Source: UBA1952 sp965200035 (lineage in GTDB: Bacteria > Bacteroidota > Bacteroidia > Chitinophagales > Chitinophagaceae). From it: DNA of 64,000 nt. A model generated the notes under the pieces. It was given only the letters and a program-made list of their open reading frames with translations. It did not search any database and had not been told where the DNA came from. Position 1 is the first letter of the stretch, and each line of letters begins with the position of its first letter. Positions 21,801 to 30,101 of the stretch are shown piece by piece. The stretch covers positions 4,394,448 through 4,458,447 of the forward strand of contig OZ241334.1 of NCBI GenBank assembly GCA_965200035.1. The letters are read 5' to 3'. The translations under genes were made by a program, and so were the position numbers.

Positions 21801-22550
21801 TTATCCCTGCTTCAGTCCGGGATACCTCATGTCCAGGCTTTTCAGCAGATCGCGCAGCAGAATTGCTACCGTATAGGATTTGTACCAATTCTGATCGGCG
21901 GGAATGATGTGCCAGGGAATGTCATTGCACCTGGCCAGCACCTCTTCATAATACTTGCGGTATTTGCCCCACATCTTGGCTTCCTGCAGATCATTGGCGT
22001 TGTACTTCCACATCTTCTTCGGATTGCTGAGGCGCTCACTGAGCCGCTCCTGCTGTTCTTCGGGCGAGATGTGCAGGTAGCATTTGATGATGTGCGTGTT
22101 GTTATGCTCGGTAATCAGCTTTTCAAACTGACTGATGGCCTTCATCCGCTTCCTCACCATATCATCATCTACCCAGCCGTGCACGCGCGTCACCAGCACA
22201 TCTTCGTACTGCGAGCGGTTGAAAATCTGGATCATGCCTTTGGCCGGTGCATGCTCATGAATGCGCCACAGAAAATCGTGCGCTGCTTCTTCCGCCGTAG
22301 GCACTTTGTATGATTTGACGGTTACTCCCTGCGGGTTCATCTTCCCGAATACATCGCGCGTAAGCCCGTCTTTGCCGCTGGCGTCCATGCCCTGGATAAT
22401 AATCAGCACGGAATGCTTGCCTTCTGCATAAAGCAGGTTTTGCAGATCATCCAGCTCTTTGAGGATGTCTTCCAGCTTTGCTTTCGTTGCTTCCTTATCC
22501 ATGCCTTTCGGAGCACGGGTGCTGATGTCTTTCAGGGATATGCGGCTCAT
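21801..22550 (-). CDS. Polyphosphate kinase 2 family protein
   Basis: A 249-residue PPK2 enzyme, which transfers phosphate between polyphosphate and nucleotides. Walker A GMDASGKDG at about 54, the lid-like KSYKVPTAEEAAHDFLWR, the Walker B-type block IFNRSQYEDVLVTRVH and the C-terminal WHIIPADQNWYKSY are all present. A single-domain form of this length with NRSQYEDVLV is typical of the class that phosphorylates AMP and/or ADP; which class is not fixed by sequence reading alone. It follows the large exported protein gene by 62 bases on the same strand. Confidence 0.92.
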   Translation of the reverse strand: MSRISLKDISTRAPKGMDKEATKAKLEDILKELDDLQNLLYAEGKHSVLIIIQGMDASGKDGLTRDVFGKMNPQGVTVKSYKVPTAEEAAHDFLWRIHEHAPAKGMIQIFNRSQYEDVLVTRVHGWVDDDMVRKRMKAISQFEKLITEHNNTHIIKCYLHISPEEQQERLSERLSNPKKMWKYNANDLQEAKMWGKYRKYYEEVLARCNDIPWHIIPADQNWYKSYTVAILLRDLLKSLDMRYPGLKQG

Positions 22551-22612
22551 TTTTTGATTGATATTTGTTTCTCAGGAACACGTTACGGGAAGCGTTTCTA
22601 GATGTCCTTTTA

Positions 22613-24823
22613 TTACATCACTTCTTCTGTATTGGAGATGCGGCGGTAGGCTTTGATGAATAGCGCGCCCAGGTTGCGGTGCGGTGGAACGTACTCTTTA
22701 AACATGATCTGCGGCTGTCCTTTCGTCACAGCAAATTTGTTTTCCAGATTACGCCACGTCACGATCCAGTCTATATCCTGTCCGGCCAGTATCTGGTCAT
22801 TGATCGCCTTTACGATAGGCTCATTTACCGACATAGAGCCTACCTGCTTGGTAGAGATGATCTGCGCGTCCGGGGAAGCATCCAGCACTGTGCCGAGGTT
22901 GTGATAACCACCGCAGGAGCCCAACATGACGATGCGGCTGTTGCGCGTAAGGTGCTCAATGGTAGATGACAGGTGGTAGCTGTGGCCGCGGTGTACGATC
23001 ACGGTAGGACGAATATTGTTGGTCGCCAGATATTTGTTCAGCTCTGCCTGGGCTTCCTCATCCTTCCCCTCGCCTTCTATCGGCAGATTGGCATAGACCA
23101 CTACCGGCTGACCAGCCGTGGAAGTAATGACAGTATAGCTTTTATTGCTGTTATCGATTTTCCATTTGCCGTCCTTGAAATTGGTCAGAAAGCTGTTGTA
23201 AGACATTTTGCCATCTTCATCTCCATAAAAATAAAACTGCTCAAAAACCACATTGGTATCGCCCTGCAATGCTTTGAACGGCACAATAGATACCGGAGGC
23301 AGGCCGATGGTTTCTCCTTCAATCTTGCCGGTGCGCATACCATTAAAGAGCGTAGTCAGCAGACCGTACACGATCAATCCTTTTTTATTCTTTTCAGCGC
23401 TCACGCGCTCGTAGTTGGATTTCACTTCGGCCTGCAGGAAATCCGCCAGTGTGGAATCCGAAACACTGCCAAACGCATCTGCCACATCTACGGCATCTTC
23501 AAGCTCATTTTCTTTACCTTTTTCAAGACCTGCGATGAAGTCCTTCATCAGTTGATTTTTCTTTTCTGCATCTATGGTCGCAAGAAATTCTCCCAGCTTG
23601 CTGTAACCCGCAGTCATACGGATAAAAGTACGGAAGTGTGCGTAATGGACGCGGTCCAGCAGCTCATCGCCCTTGGCTGGCTTCAGCCGCTCCATCATGC
23701 GGTTAAACGTGCCGATAAATGAGCTGGTATAAATTTCATCCACACCATACACCATTAGAAAATACAGCTCTTCCGGTGTCATGCCATCGATACATTTGAA
23801 GCGCATTGCATCCGGACTTTCGTGCAGGTCATTCATCTTGCGCACATACTTCAGGCCACGATAAGCCAGCTCATCGGTAGAGGTGGCGGCGCCCAGCTCC
23901 TGCTGCTCCAGCTTCAGGCGTACCAGATTTTTATAAAATAAGTCTTCATTGCCCGTGATCTTGTCCACCTCAGCGATCGTTAGCTTTTGCTTGTAAATAT
24001 CATTCAGAAAAGACATCGCTTTTAACGGTGCCTTGCTTTCATTAACGATGCGCACAATCGTCTGCACCAGGGGATCTTTCGTACGGCGCACCGCACCGCT
24101 CAGCGTGTAGTTGGTAGATGCTGCATAATTATAAACCTCTCCGGGCACTACTTTGGCGGCGCCGGCGATGATATCATCGGCATACGGCTCATTGGCATAC
24201 TCGCTGAGCCTGCGGATCATCATCTGCGGCTCTTCACGGCCCATTTCCTGATATACAATTGCCTTGGCTTCCTGATTACCCTCCAGCAGCTCTGCATTGT
24301 TGAGCGTATAAATATTGGCATTGGACTTTACATAATCAACCAGCTTATTTTCATGACGGGCAATGATGAGCTCGCGTTCGTTGATCACCAGCTTGCGGTA
24401 AAAGAACGGGTCCACCTTGGTATCGCGGTTGAAGCGGTTCAGCATATTGATGACGGCGCGCAGGTAGCGCAGCTTGTTTTGCTGCTCGGTCTGCTTATCC
24501 GTAAAGGGCAGGTTCTCGATCATCGTATCGAGGTGGGCAGCATCGTGGAGAATGGCCTGCGTGATAATTCTCGTTGCCAGCGAATCATCGCCCATGTAGA
24601 TCACTTTGTCCACCGCACCATCTGTAGCATCCGCGCCTCTGAGCGCTTTGGCAATATCGCCGTGAAATTTCTGGCGCTGCAGCGGAATCGGATTGGTTAA
24701 AGTATCGATCTCATAAATGGTTTTGGGATGATCTTTTTTCTTTCTGCGCTGAGCATAAGAAGTATCTGAAAGTAAAAGCAGCATGACCAGAAAGCTGACT
24801 GCCGCGTAAAATCCTTTTTTCAT
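22613..24823 (-). CDS. Large exported protein with separase/caspase-like His-Cys signature
   Basis: A 736-residue exported protein of no named family known to me. It has a signal peptide (VSFLVMLLLLSDTSYA) and a long helical body with a basic start (QRRKKKDHPK). The C-terminal part alternates hydrophobic strands and loops as in clan CD peptidases: PTVIVHRGHSYHL (His611, His614) followed by NSRIVMLGSCGGY (Cys637) and then DAQIISTKQVGSMSVNEPIV, equivalent to the block after the Cys in CHAT/caspase folds. The His-to-Cys spacing of 23-26 is short and like that of separase. Whether it cleaves peptides is inference. Promoter-like TATTTTTG at 24852-24845; PPK2 lies 62 bases downstream. Such proteins with 'SCGGY' occur in other Bacteroidota. 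Confidence 0.7.
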   Translation of the reverse strand: MKKGFYAAVSFLVMLLLLSDTSYAQRRKKKDHPKTIYEIDTLTNPIPLQRQKFHGDIAKALRGADATDGAVDKVIYMGDDSLATRIITQAILHDAAHLDTMIENLPFTDKQTEQQNKLRYLRAVINMLNRFNRDTKVDPFFYRKLVINERELIIARHENKLVDYVKSNANIYTLNNAELLEGNQEAKAIVYQEMGREEPQMMIRRLSEYANEPYADDIIAGAAKVVPGEVYNYAASTNYTLSGAVRRTKDPLVQTIVRIVNESKAPLKAMSFLNDIYKQKLTIAEVDKITGNEDLFYKNLVRLKLEQQELGAATSTDELAYRGLKYVRKMNDLHESPDAMRFKCIDGMTPEELYFLMVYGVDEIYTSSFIGTFNRMMERLKPAKGDELLDRVHYAHFRTFIRMTAGYSKLGEFLATIDAEKKNQLMKDFIAGLEKGKENELEDAVDVADAFGSVSDSTLADFLQAEVKSNYERVSAEKNKKGLIVYGLLTTLFNGMRTGKIEGETIGLPPVSIVPFKALQGDTNVVFEQFYFYGDEDGKMSYNSFLTNFKDGKWKIDNSNKSYTVITSTAGQPVVVYANLPIEGEGKDEEAQAELNKYLATNNIRPTVIVHRGHSYHLSSTIEHLTRNSRIVMLGSCGGYHNLGTVLDASPDAQIISTKQVGSMSVNEPIVKAINDQILAGQDIDWIVTWRNLENKFAVTKGQPQIMFKEYVPPHRNLGALFIKAYRRISNTEEVM

Positions 24824-24844
24824 AATCTATATCCTGTACTGTAG

Positions 24845-24852
24845 CAAAAATA
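24845..24852 (-). promoter_or_regulatory. -7 element of the large exported protein gene
   Basis: Minus strand TATTTTTG matches TAnnTTTG, 21 bases before the start codon. Confidence 0.45.
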
Positions 24853-24932
24853 ACTCCTTTGAAAGGTTTCAGACAGTATTTGTCCATTTGTTTTAAAACG
24901 ACAACTCCGTTTTAACCTTTTGAGCAATAACA

Positions 24933-24962
24933 AAAATGGCAAGCCGAAGCCTGCCATTTTCC
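24933..24962 (-). terminator. Terminator of glyA
   Basis: On the minus strand AAAATGGCA pairs with TGCCATTTT around GGCTTCGGCT, followed by TGTTATTG. It lies 26 bases after the glyA stop codon. Confidence 0.8.
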
Positions 24963-24987
24963 AAGATTAATTCTTTTAAGCAATGCA

Positions 24988-26265
24988 TTACCATTCCGGA
25001 TAAAGCGGGAATGCTCCCATAAACTCATTCACCTCACCGCGTACCCTGGCAATCGTTTCCTCGCTATCCGGCGCCATCAACACTGCATCCAGCCAGTTCA
25101 CGATCTGCGACATATGCGCTTCTTTCAGACCACGAGTAGTCACCGCAGGCACGCCTACGCGAATGCCGGATGTAATGAATGGCGACTTGTCATCAAACGG
25201 AACCATGTTTTTATTCAGAGTAATGTCCGCCTTTACCAATGTATTTTCTGCCTTCTTTCCTGAAATGCCTTTATTGCGCAGATCGATCAGCAGCAAATGA
25301 TTGTCGGTACCACCGGAAACAATATCATAGCCTTTTGCCAGAAAAGCCTCGGTCATGGCCTTTCCGTTGGCAATGACCTGCTTACCGTAAGTCAGAAATT
25401 CATCCTGCAGGATTTCATAGAAAGCCACCGCTTTCGCAGCGATCACATGCTCCAGCGGACCGCCCTGCGTACCAGGAAAAACCGCCAGATCAAGCAACTG
25501 GCTCATCATCCGGATCTCGCCTTTCGGTCCTTTAAGTCCCCATGGATTTTCAAAATCCTCTTTCATGAGGATGATGCCGCCGCGCGGACCGCGCAATGTT
25601 TTGTGGGTAGTGCTGGTTACAATATGGCAATGCTCAAACGGACTGCTAAGCAAACCTTTGGCTATCAGCCCTGCCGGATGCGCCATATCGCAAAGCACAA
25701 GTGCGCCGATCTTATCGGCCGCTGCGCGGATGCGTGCATAATCCCAGTCGCGGCTGTAAGCGCTGGCTCCGCAGATAATAAGTTTTGGCTTGTTCTCCAT
25801 AGCCTGCTTTTCCAGCATATCATAATCTACCCTGCCATCTTCTTTCTTCACGCCATAAAAAACAGGATTGTACAGCTTGCCCGAGAAGTTGACCGGCGAG
25901 CCGTGCGTCAGGTGACCGCCCATGCTCAGGTCGAGGCCCAGAATAGTATCGCCGGTCTGCAGGCAGGCCAGCATTACCGCTGCATTGGCCTGTGCGCCGC
26001 TGTGTGGCTGCACATTGGCATAAGCCACATTGAATATTTCCTTCGCCCGGTCTATAGCGAGCTGCTCACTTTTATCCACCACTTCGCAGCCACCGTAATA
26101 GCGCTTGCCCGGATAGCCTTCCGCATATTTATTGGTCATTACATTGCCCATAGCCTGCATGACCTGCATAGAGGTAAAGTTTTCAGATGCAATAAGCTCG
26201 AGGCCGCGGCGCTGGCGCTCCATTTCTTCATGTATCAGGCCAAAGATGGCGGTATCCTTCTGCAT
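24988..26265 (-). CDS. glyA: Serine hydroxymethyltransferase
   Basis: PLP enzyme interconverting serine and glycine with tetrahydrofolate, the main source of one-carbon units. The protein has 425 residues from the ATG at 26265 (MQKDTAIFGLI); a TTG 11 codons upstream is less likely. Family motifs: ELIASENFTS, NKYAEGYPGKRYYGG, QPHSGAQANAAV, HLTHGSPVNFSG, DMAHPAGL, and the Schiff-base Lys222 in TSTTHKTLRGPRGG, then VFPGTQGGP and the RVGVPAVTTRG block near the C-terminus. Length is normal. It stands alone, with its own terminator downstream. Confidence 0.98.
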   Translation of the reverse strand: MQKDTAIFGLIHEEMERQRRGLELIASENFTSMQVMQAMGNVMTNKYAEGYPGKRYYGGCEVVDKSEQLAIDRAKEIFNVAYANVQPHSGAQANAAVMLACLQTGDTILGLDLSMGGHLTHGSPVNFSGKLYNPVFYGVKKEDGRVDYDMLEKQAMENKPKLIICGASAYSRDWDYARIRAAADKIGALVLCDMAHPAGLIAKGLLSSPFEHCHIVTSTTHKTLRGPRGGIILMKEDFENPWGLKGPKGEIRMMSQLLDLAVFPGTQGGPLEHVIAAKAVAFYEILQDEFLTYGKQVIANGKAMTEAFLAKGYDIVSGGTDNHLLLIDLRNKGISGKKAENTLVKADITLNKNMVPFDDKSPFITSGIRVGVPAVTTRGLKEAHMSQIVNWLDAVLMAPDSEETIARVRGEVNEFMGAFPLYPEW

Positions 26266-26384
26266 GGATCTATTCAGTGTATTTGTTAGTGGCTGCAAAG
26301 TAATACCTGATTTTCGATTTATGAGAGCCGATTTGCAGCCTGCAGGACGGATGAATTCAGTTTCGGCAGATTTGCGCCAATGAA

Positions 26385-26413
26385 TAAGGGAGCGAGGATG
26401 GCCTCACTCCCTT
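26385..26413 (-). terminator. Stem-loop after the lipoprotein gene
   Basis: AAGGGAGCGAGG pairs with CCTCACTCCCTT (one mismatch) around ATGG. The T-tail on the minus strand is weak (TTATTC). Confidence 0.6.
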
Positions 26414-26432
26414 GTACCCTATTTGTTTTATA

Positions 26433-27008
26433 TTACTGAATATGCACCGGGAAAGTGGATGCCACATCGGTTTCGCCACCTGATTCGTCCGGCGTTGTTC
26501 CGTTTTTATTGGTTGGCTCGTGCATAAGGTAGAGCTTCAAAGTGCCATTGCCTGCTGTACCGCCCGTCAGCGTTCCGGTGAGGTTGAATGGATTGCCATT
26601 GGTATCCTTATTGCCATTGCTGAATGCTACGGAACCCGCACCTGCTGGAGGTACAGAATTGTACAGGAATAAATGCATGGTCTGCTCTTCCAGAATCTCA
26701 TCCGTTGTATTTTCTACCGGACTGGCTTTTTCATTCAATACCTGTACAGAAGTATTGTAGGCGGTATTAGCCGTTAGCTGTAGCGTATCTGCAATCACTG
26801 TGCCGGGCGTGCTGTTGTTGAAGCCATTTTCTACTTTGTAAGTGTACGTATGTATATCGCTGGCATTACTGGCATTGGTGAGGGTCAGCTTGATGGTGGT
26901 GATCAGCTCCTGCTCTACAGGGGTTGCATCATCGTGCTTTTTGCAGGAAGAAAAAATGGTGGTGGCTAATAGTGTTGCTGCTGCTATTCTGATGATTGAC
27001 TTGTTCAT
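26433..27008 (-). CDS. Lipoprotein partner of the TonB-dependent receptor
   Basis: A 191-residue lipoprotein with a clear lipobox (TTIFSSC-KKHDD). The start at 27008 gives the signal peptide; upstream codons lie in a repeat element. The mature part has 'EQELITTIKLTLT', 'LTANTAYNTSVQVLNE', 'SPVENTTDEILEEQTMHLFLY' and a Gly/Asn/Thr-rich strand pair. This pattern is that of a common Bacteroidota lipoprotein found next to TonB receptors. It is the last gene of a minus-strand run after the receptor at 27239-29554. A surface substrate-binding role, in the manner of SusD or HmuY, is inference. Confidence 0.75.
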   Translation of the reverse strand: MNKSIIRIAAATLLATTIFSSCKKHDDATPVEQELITTIKLTLTNASNASDIHTYTYKVENGFNNSTPGTVIADTLQLTANTAYNTSVQVLNEKASPVENTTDEILEEQTMHLFLYNSVPPAGAGSVAFSNGNKDTNGNPFNLTGTLTGGTAGNGTLKLYLMHEPTNKNGTTPDESGGETDVASTFPVHIQ

Positions 27009-27042
27009 GTTTGTTTGTTTTTTGAATGATTGTTTGTTGATG

Positions 27043-27232
27043 AAACATCCCCCTGATAACATCCCATCTGCGCTATGCGCAGTCCCTTGCGGGAATCCCT
27101 TCAAAGGGGGAAGGTGGTTCGTACGTACTGTGCTTTGTTATTGATTTTTTGTTTTACACTGTCTCTCCTTATTTATATAGTACAGGCTCATACGCAACAT
27201 CTCCCCCTTTGAAGGGGGCCGGGGGGATGCTA
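27043..27232. repeat. Dispersed palindrome-rich repeat, copy 1
   Basis: The intergenic stretch between the lipoprotein and TonB receptor genes contains CTGCGCTATGCGCAG, TCCCTTGCGGGAATCCCTTC and AAAGGGGGAAGGTGG, then after about 50 bases ACAGGCTCATACG and CCCCCTTTGAAGGGGG. Nearly the same words recur in the same order at 41696-41805. No coding sequence inside. Confidence 0.6.
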
Positions 27233-27238
27233 CCCAGA

Positions 27239-29554
27239 TCAATTAGCATTGATCGGTATGTGCAATCTCAATACCACATTAGTACCCGGCTGGTCAATGA
27301 AATAACGGAAGGCATCCAGATATTCGCGGTAGCGTGTGTTGAGTGCATTCTCAACGCCAAGACTGGCAATGACTGGCTGTTTGCCCATCATCATGGTAGC
27401 TCCTACAGAAGCATCCAGCAGAAAGTAAGCAGAAGGCGGCCTTGGATAATCCAGCGAATCAAAATTGGCCGGAATGCGCTTTTGCTGAAACACATAGCGC
27501 CCGTTGACCTCGGCATAGCAATTTTTCAGACGGCCAATATCATGCGAATACCTTGTGCCTAAAGACAAGCGGTCCGGAGGCATCAGGATCAGCCAATCAT
27601 TAGCCGTAACGTCGCGCGCCAGCAGGAAAGAGCCTTTCAGTGTGGTATGCAACCCTTTGGTCCAATCATATCCTGCAGTAAAATCTACACCATTGAGCCA
27701 TACATTGGTCTGGGTATAGTTGAACGTTTTGAAATAGCCCTGAATAGTCAGCAGGTCGGGGCCAGGCTTCAGATAGATGTAGTCTTTGATGTATTGCGAA
27801 TAAACCCCCAGCTCTGCGTTGAATTTATTCCTGGTCCATTTACCTTCAATATTTACGCCATACGCCCGTTCCGGATTCAGGTCTTTATCTCCCAATTCTA
27901 TACGCGCTGCGCCCTGATGCAACCCTGCGCTGAACAGCTCACTGGCTTGCGGCGCGCGCCATGCGGAAGAAGCCGTAGCGCTCAGCTCCAGGCCCGGCGC
28001 CACCATGCGATTAACGCCTAATGTGCCCGAAAGACTATTGTAGCTGTAGGTATAATGCACCACATGCTGGTCGTTGCCTTCATGATTGATGACATCATAA
28101 TAGCGGTCATCAAAACGCAGCCCGCCTTCTACAGTCCACTCGTTCTTTTTCCAGCGCTCAATGGCATATGCACCGCCGCCTACAGAAGTGTAGCCGGGAA
28201 TAAAGAGCCGGTCGCCATCCTGAAAAAAGTTATCCTGATAAATGCCATCGATACCCGCCTGCCCGCTGAAATTCCCGACCGGCTTATGATCCAGATTCAG
28301 GTTGAGTGTATGCGTGTTCAGCGTCAGATTGAGCTGTGCTTTTCCCGTTTCTACCCGCACCACATCATATTCCTGCCGGAAATTGTGCTGATAGGCATAA
28401 GTAAGACCCAGCTTGCCAATACGGGTATCTGTTCCGGCTTTTATCTTGAGCAGATCATGGATCACATGCTGTCTGGGACGGGATATATAATATGTAAATC
28501 CGGATGACACACGCGGAGTATCGCTGTTGATGGCATTGAGCAAATCTTCCTTGCTGCCGGTGTGCGAGCCCCTGTACAATCCAAGCTCCGTATCGAAATG
28601 ACTGTAGAAAATCTCTGCCTGCTGATGTGCGCGTTTATAACCTGCCGTTGCGGAATAATTAGTTTCCGCCACCCCCGTATTGGCCGCCCAATAGCCGGGA
28701 ATCCGATAATTGCCGCCCCGCTTTACTGTGCCCTGAAGTCTTACCGATAAGCCGGGAATTTTAGCAAACGCATGTTCCACCATTCCTTCGGCTACACCCA
28801 TCCGGTTATTGCTGAATGCAGCAAGATTGACCTCACCATCCCATCCGGGCCTGCTGCGCAACGTTGCCGGCTCCACCAAAATCACCCCGCCAATCGCATC
28901 TGTACCATAGCGGACCCCGGCGGCGCCTTTGATGACCGTGATATTATTGGCCAGAAAAGGATCGATATTCGGCGCATGCTCATCGCCCCACTGCTGATCT
29001 TCCTGCCGGATGCCATTGTTGAGCGTAAGAATACGATTGCTGCGCAGACCATGAATGACGGGCTTGGCAATTGTGCCACCATTAGCGAATGTATTCACTC
29101 CGTTGATCAATGTCAGCATCTGGCCGAGCGTCTTTCCTGCACTGGCATCAATCTGGCTTTTGGTAAGCGTCTCCCTGGTCTGAAGGATGGTTTTTACCCG
29201 TTCATCATGTACAGTTACCTGTTGCAGCGATTGTGCATCGTGGGCAACCACCACTCTGATGGCTGTATCCTTCTTTGAAAGAGCTATGGTACCAGTATCA
29301 GAGGTGTGGCCATCGGCCTGAACAAACCAGGTATAAATACCGCTGCACAGGCTATCGGCCCGGATAATACCTGCTTCATCGGCCTCGTAGCCACGGCTGC
29401 CATTATTCAGGTACAGCACAGCAGGGTTCACCGGAAGACCTGTATGCGTTTCCCTTACCTGCATAGTGATGCGCAGGTTACACGCCGTCTGAGCGCTGGC
29501 CATTCCTGATAATGCAATCAGAAACAGACAGGCTGCGGCAAAACGATGATTCAT
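27239..29554 (-). CDS. TonB-dependent outer-membrane receptor
   Basis: A 771-residue TonB-dependent receptor from ATG 29554 (MNHRFAAACLFLIALSG signal). Order of parts: a CarboxypepD_reg/CNA-B-like domain (about 27-100, VLYLNNGSRGYEADEAG), a plug domain (about 110-230, GKTLGQMLTLINGVNTF, PVIHGLRSNRILTLNNGIRQ, VIKGAAGVRYGTDAIGGVI) and a 22-strand barrel ending LRLHIPINAN. The plug motif 'GVRYGTDAIGGVI' and absence of a SusD partner argue for a metal or siderophore/cobalamin type receptor rather than a glycan one. The upstream His-rich small protein and downstream lipoprotein share the operon and suggest a divalent metal such as zinc or copper; the ligand is not proven. Confidence 0.9.
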   Translation of the reverse strand: MNHRFAAACLFLIALSGMASAQTACNLRITMQVRETHTGLPVNPAVLYLNNGSRGYEADEAGIIRADSLCSGIYTWFVQADGHTSDTGTIALSKKDTAIRVVVAHDAQSLQQVTVHDERVKTILQTRETLTKSQIDASAGKTLGQMLTLINGVNTFANGGTIAKPVIHGLRSNRILTLNNGIRQEDQQWGDEHAPNIDPFLANNITVIKGAAGVRYGTDAIGGVILVEPATLRSRPGWDGEVNLAAFSNNRMGVAEGMVEHAFAKIPGLSVRLQGTVKRGGNYRIPGYWAANTGVAETNYSATAGYKRAHQQAEIFYSHFDTELGLYRGSHTGSKEDLLNAINSDTPRVSSGFTYYISRPRQHVIHDLLKIKAGTDTRIGKLGLTYAYQHNFRQEYDVVRVETGKAQLNLTLNTHTLNLNLDHKPVGNFSGQAGIDGIYQDNFFQDGDRLFIPGYTSVGGGAYAIERWKKNEWTVEGGLRFDDRYYDVINHEGNDQHVVHYTYSYNSLSGTLGVNRMVAPGLELSATASSAWRAPQASELFSAGLHQGAARIELGDKDLNPERAYGVNIEGKWTRNKFNAELGVYSQYIKDYIYLKPGPDLLTIQGYFKTFNYTQTNVWLNGVDFTAGYDWTKGLHTTLKGSFLLARDVTANDWLILMPPDRLSLGTRYSHDIGRLKNCYAEVNGRYVFQQKRIPANFDSLDYPRPPSAYFLLDASVGATMMMGKQPVIASLGVENALNTRYREYLDAFRYFIDQPGTNVVLRLHIPINAN

Positions 29555-29671
29555 CGCTTGCAAAAATTAAATGATCATGAAATGGCAGCCATGACATACG
29601 TGCACTTATTTATAGTACAGTTGGACATAGCGCCGATAAGAAAGAAAAATTGCCAGCCGGGCAATCGTGTA

Positions 29672-30001
29672 TTACGCCAGGGCAGGCGGTCCGCGGAGTG
29701 CGGTATGGAGGGGGTTATCGCAAAGGCGGTCTTCCACCGCTGTGTTGTGCCATGTAAAGAAACCGGGCTCATGATAATTATAGGCAAGCACCAATGCATC
29801 ATTGGCAAAAGGAGAAAGCATCAGCTCAAGAAAGCTACAGTGATGGTGCTCTTTCTCCAGATAGTTACCGGCTTTATGCTTTACGTGTACAGTATCTGTA
29901 TGCTTTGCGAAAAGATGCACGGCTTCCTTTGGCGTGGTGCCGAAGAGCAGCAGCACAGCCAGCCACAGCGAACAGACAATATGGATAATACGTGTAAACA
30001 A
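29672..30001 (-). CDS. Small His/Cys-bearing exported or membrane protein of the metal-uptake-like operon
   Basis: A 109-residue protein with one N-terminal hydrophobic segment (IIHIVCSLWLAVLLLFG) and a His-rich middle: FAKHTDTVHVKHKAG and EKEHHHCSFLELML. Short proteins with a comparable layout occur beside TonB receptors in Bacteroidota and look like metal-binding or sensing partners. It is the first gene of the minus-strand run followed by the receptor (117-base gap) and the lipoprotein. A TATCTTTG promoter element lies 19 bases upstream of the start. Function is inferred from context only. Confidence 0.65.
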   Translation of the reverse strand: MFTRIIHIVCSLWLAVLLLFGTTPKEAVHLFAKHTDTVHVKHKAGNYLEKEHHHCSFLELMLSPFANDALVLAYNYHEPGFFTWHNTAVEDRLCDNPLHTALRGPPALA

Positions 30002-30020
30002 TGATAGAATTCCTATTGCG

Positions 30021-30028
30021 CAAAGATA
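30021..30028 (-). promoter_or_regulatory. -7 element of the His-rich protein/TonB receptor operon
   Basis: Minus strand TATCTTTG, identical to the rrn promoter cores, 19 bases before the start codon. No matching -33 TTG, which would suit a regulated promoter. Confidence 0.5.
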
Positions 30029-30101
30029 GCATCCGGATAATTCATGTTCATCCCCCGATCAGAGTGAGACACTAAACCTTAACTTATATGGCTAGCGTAG
30101 C

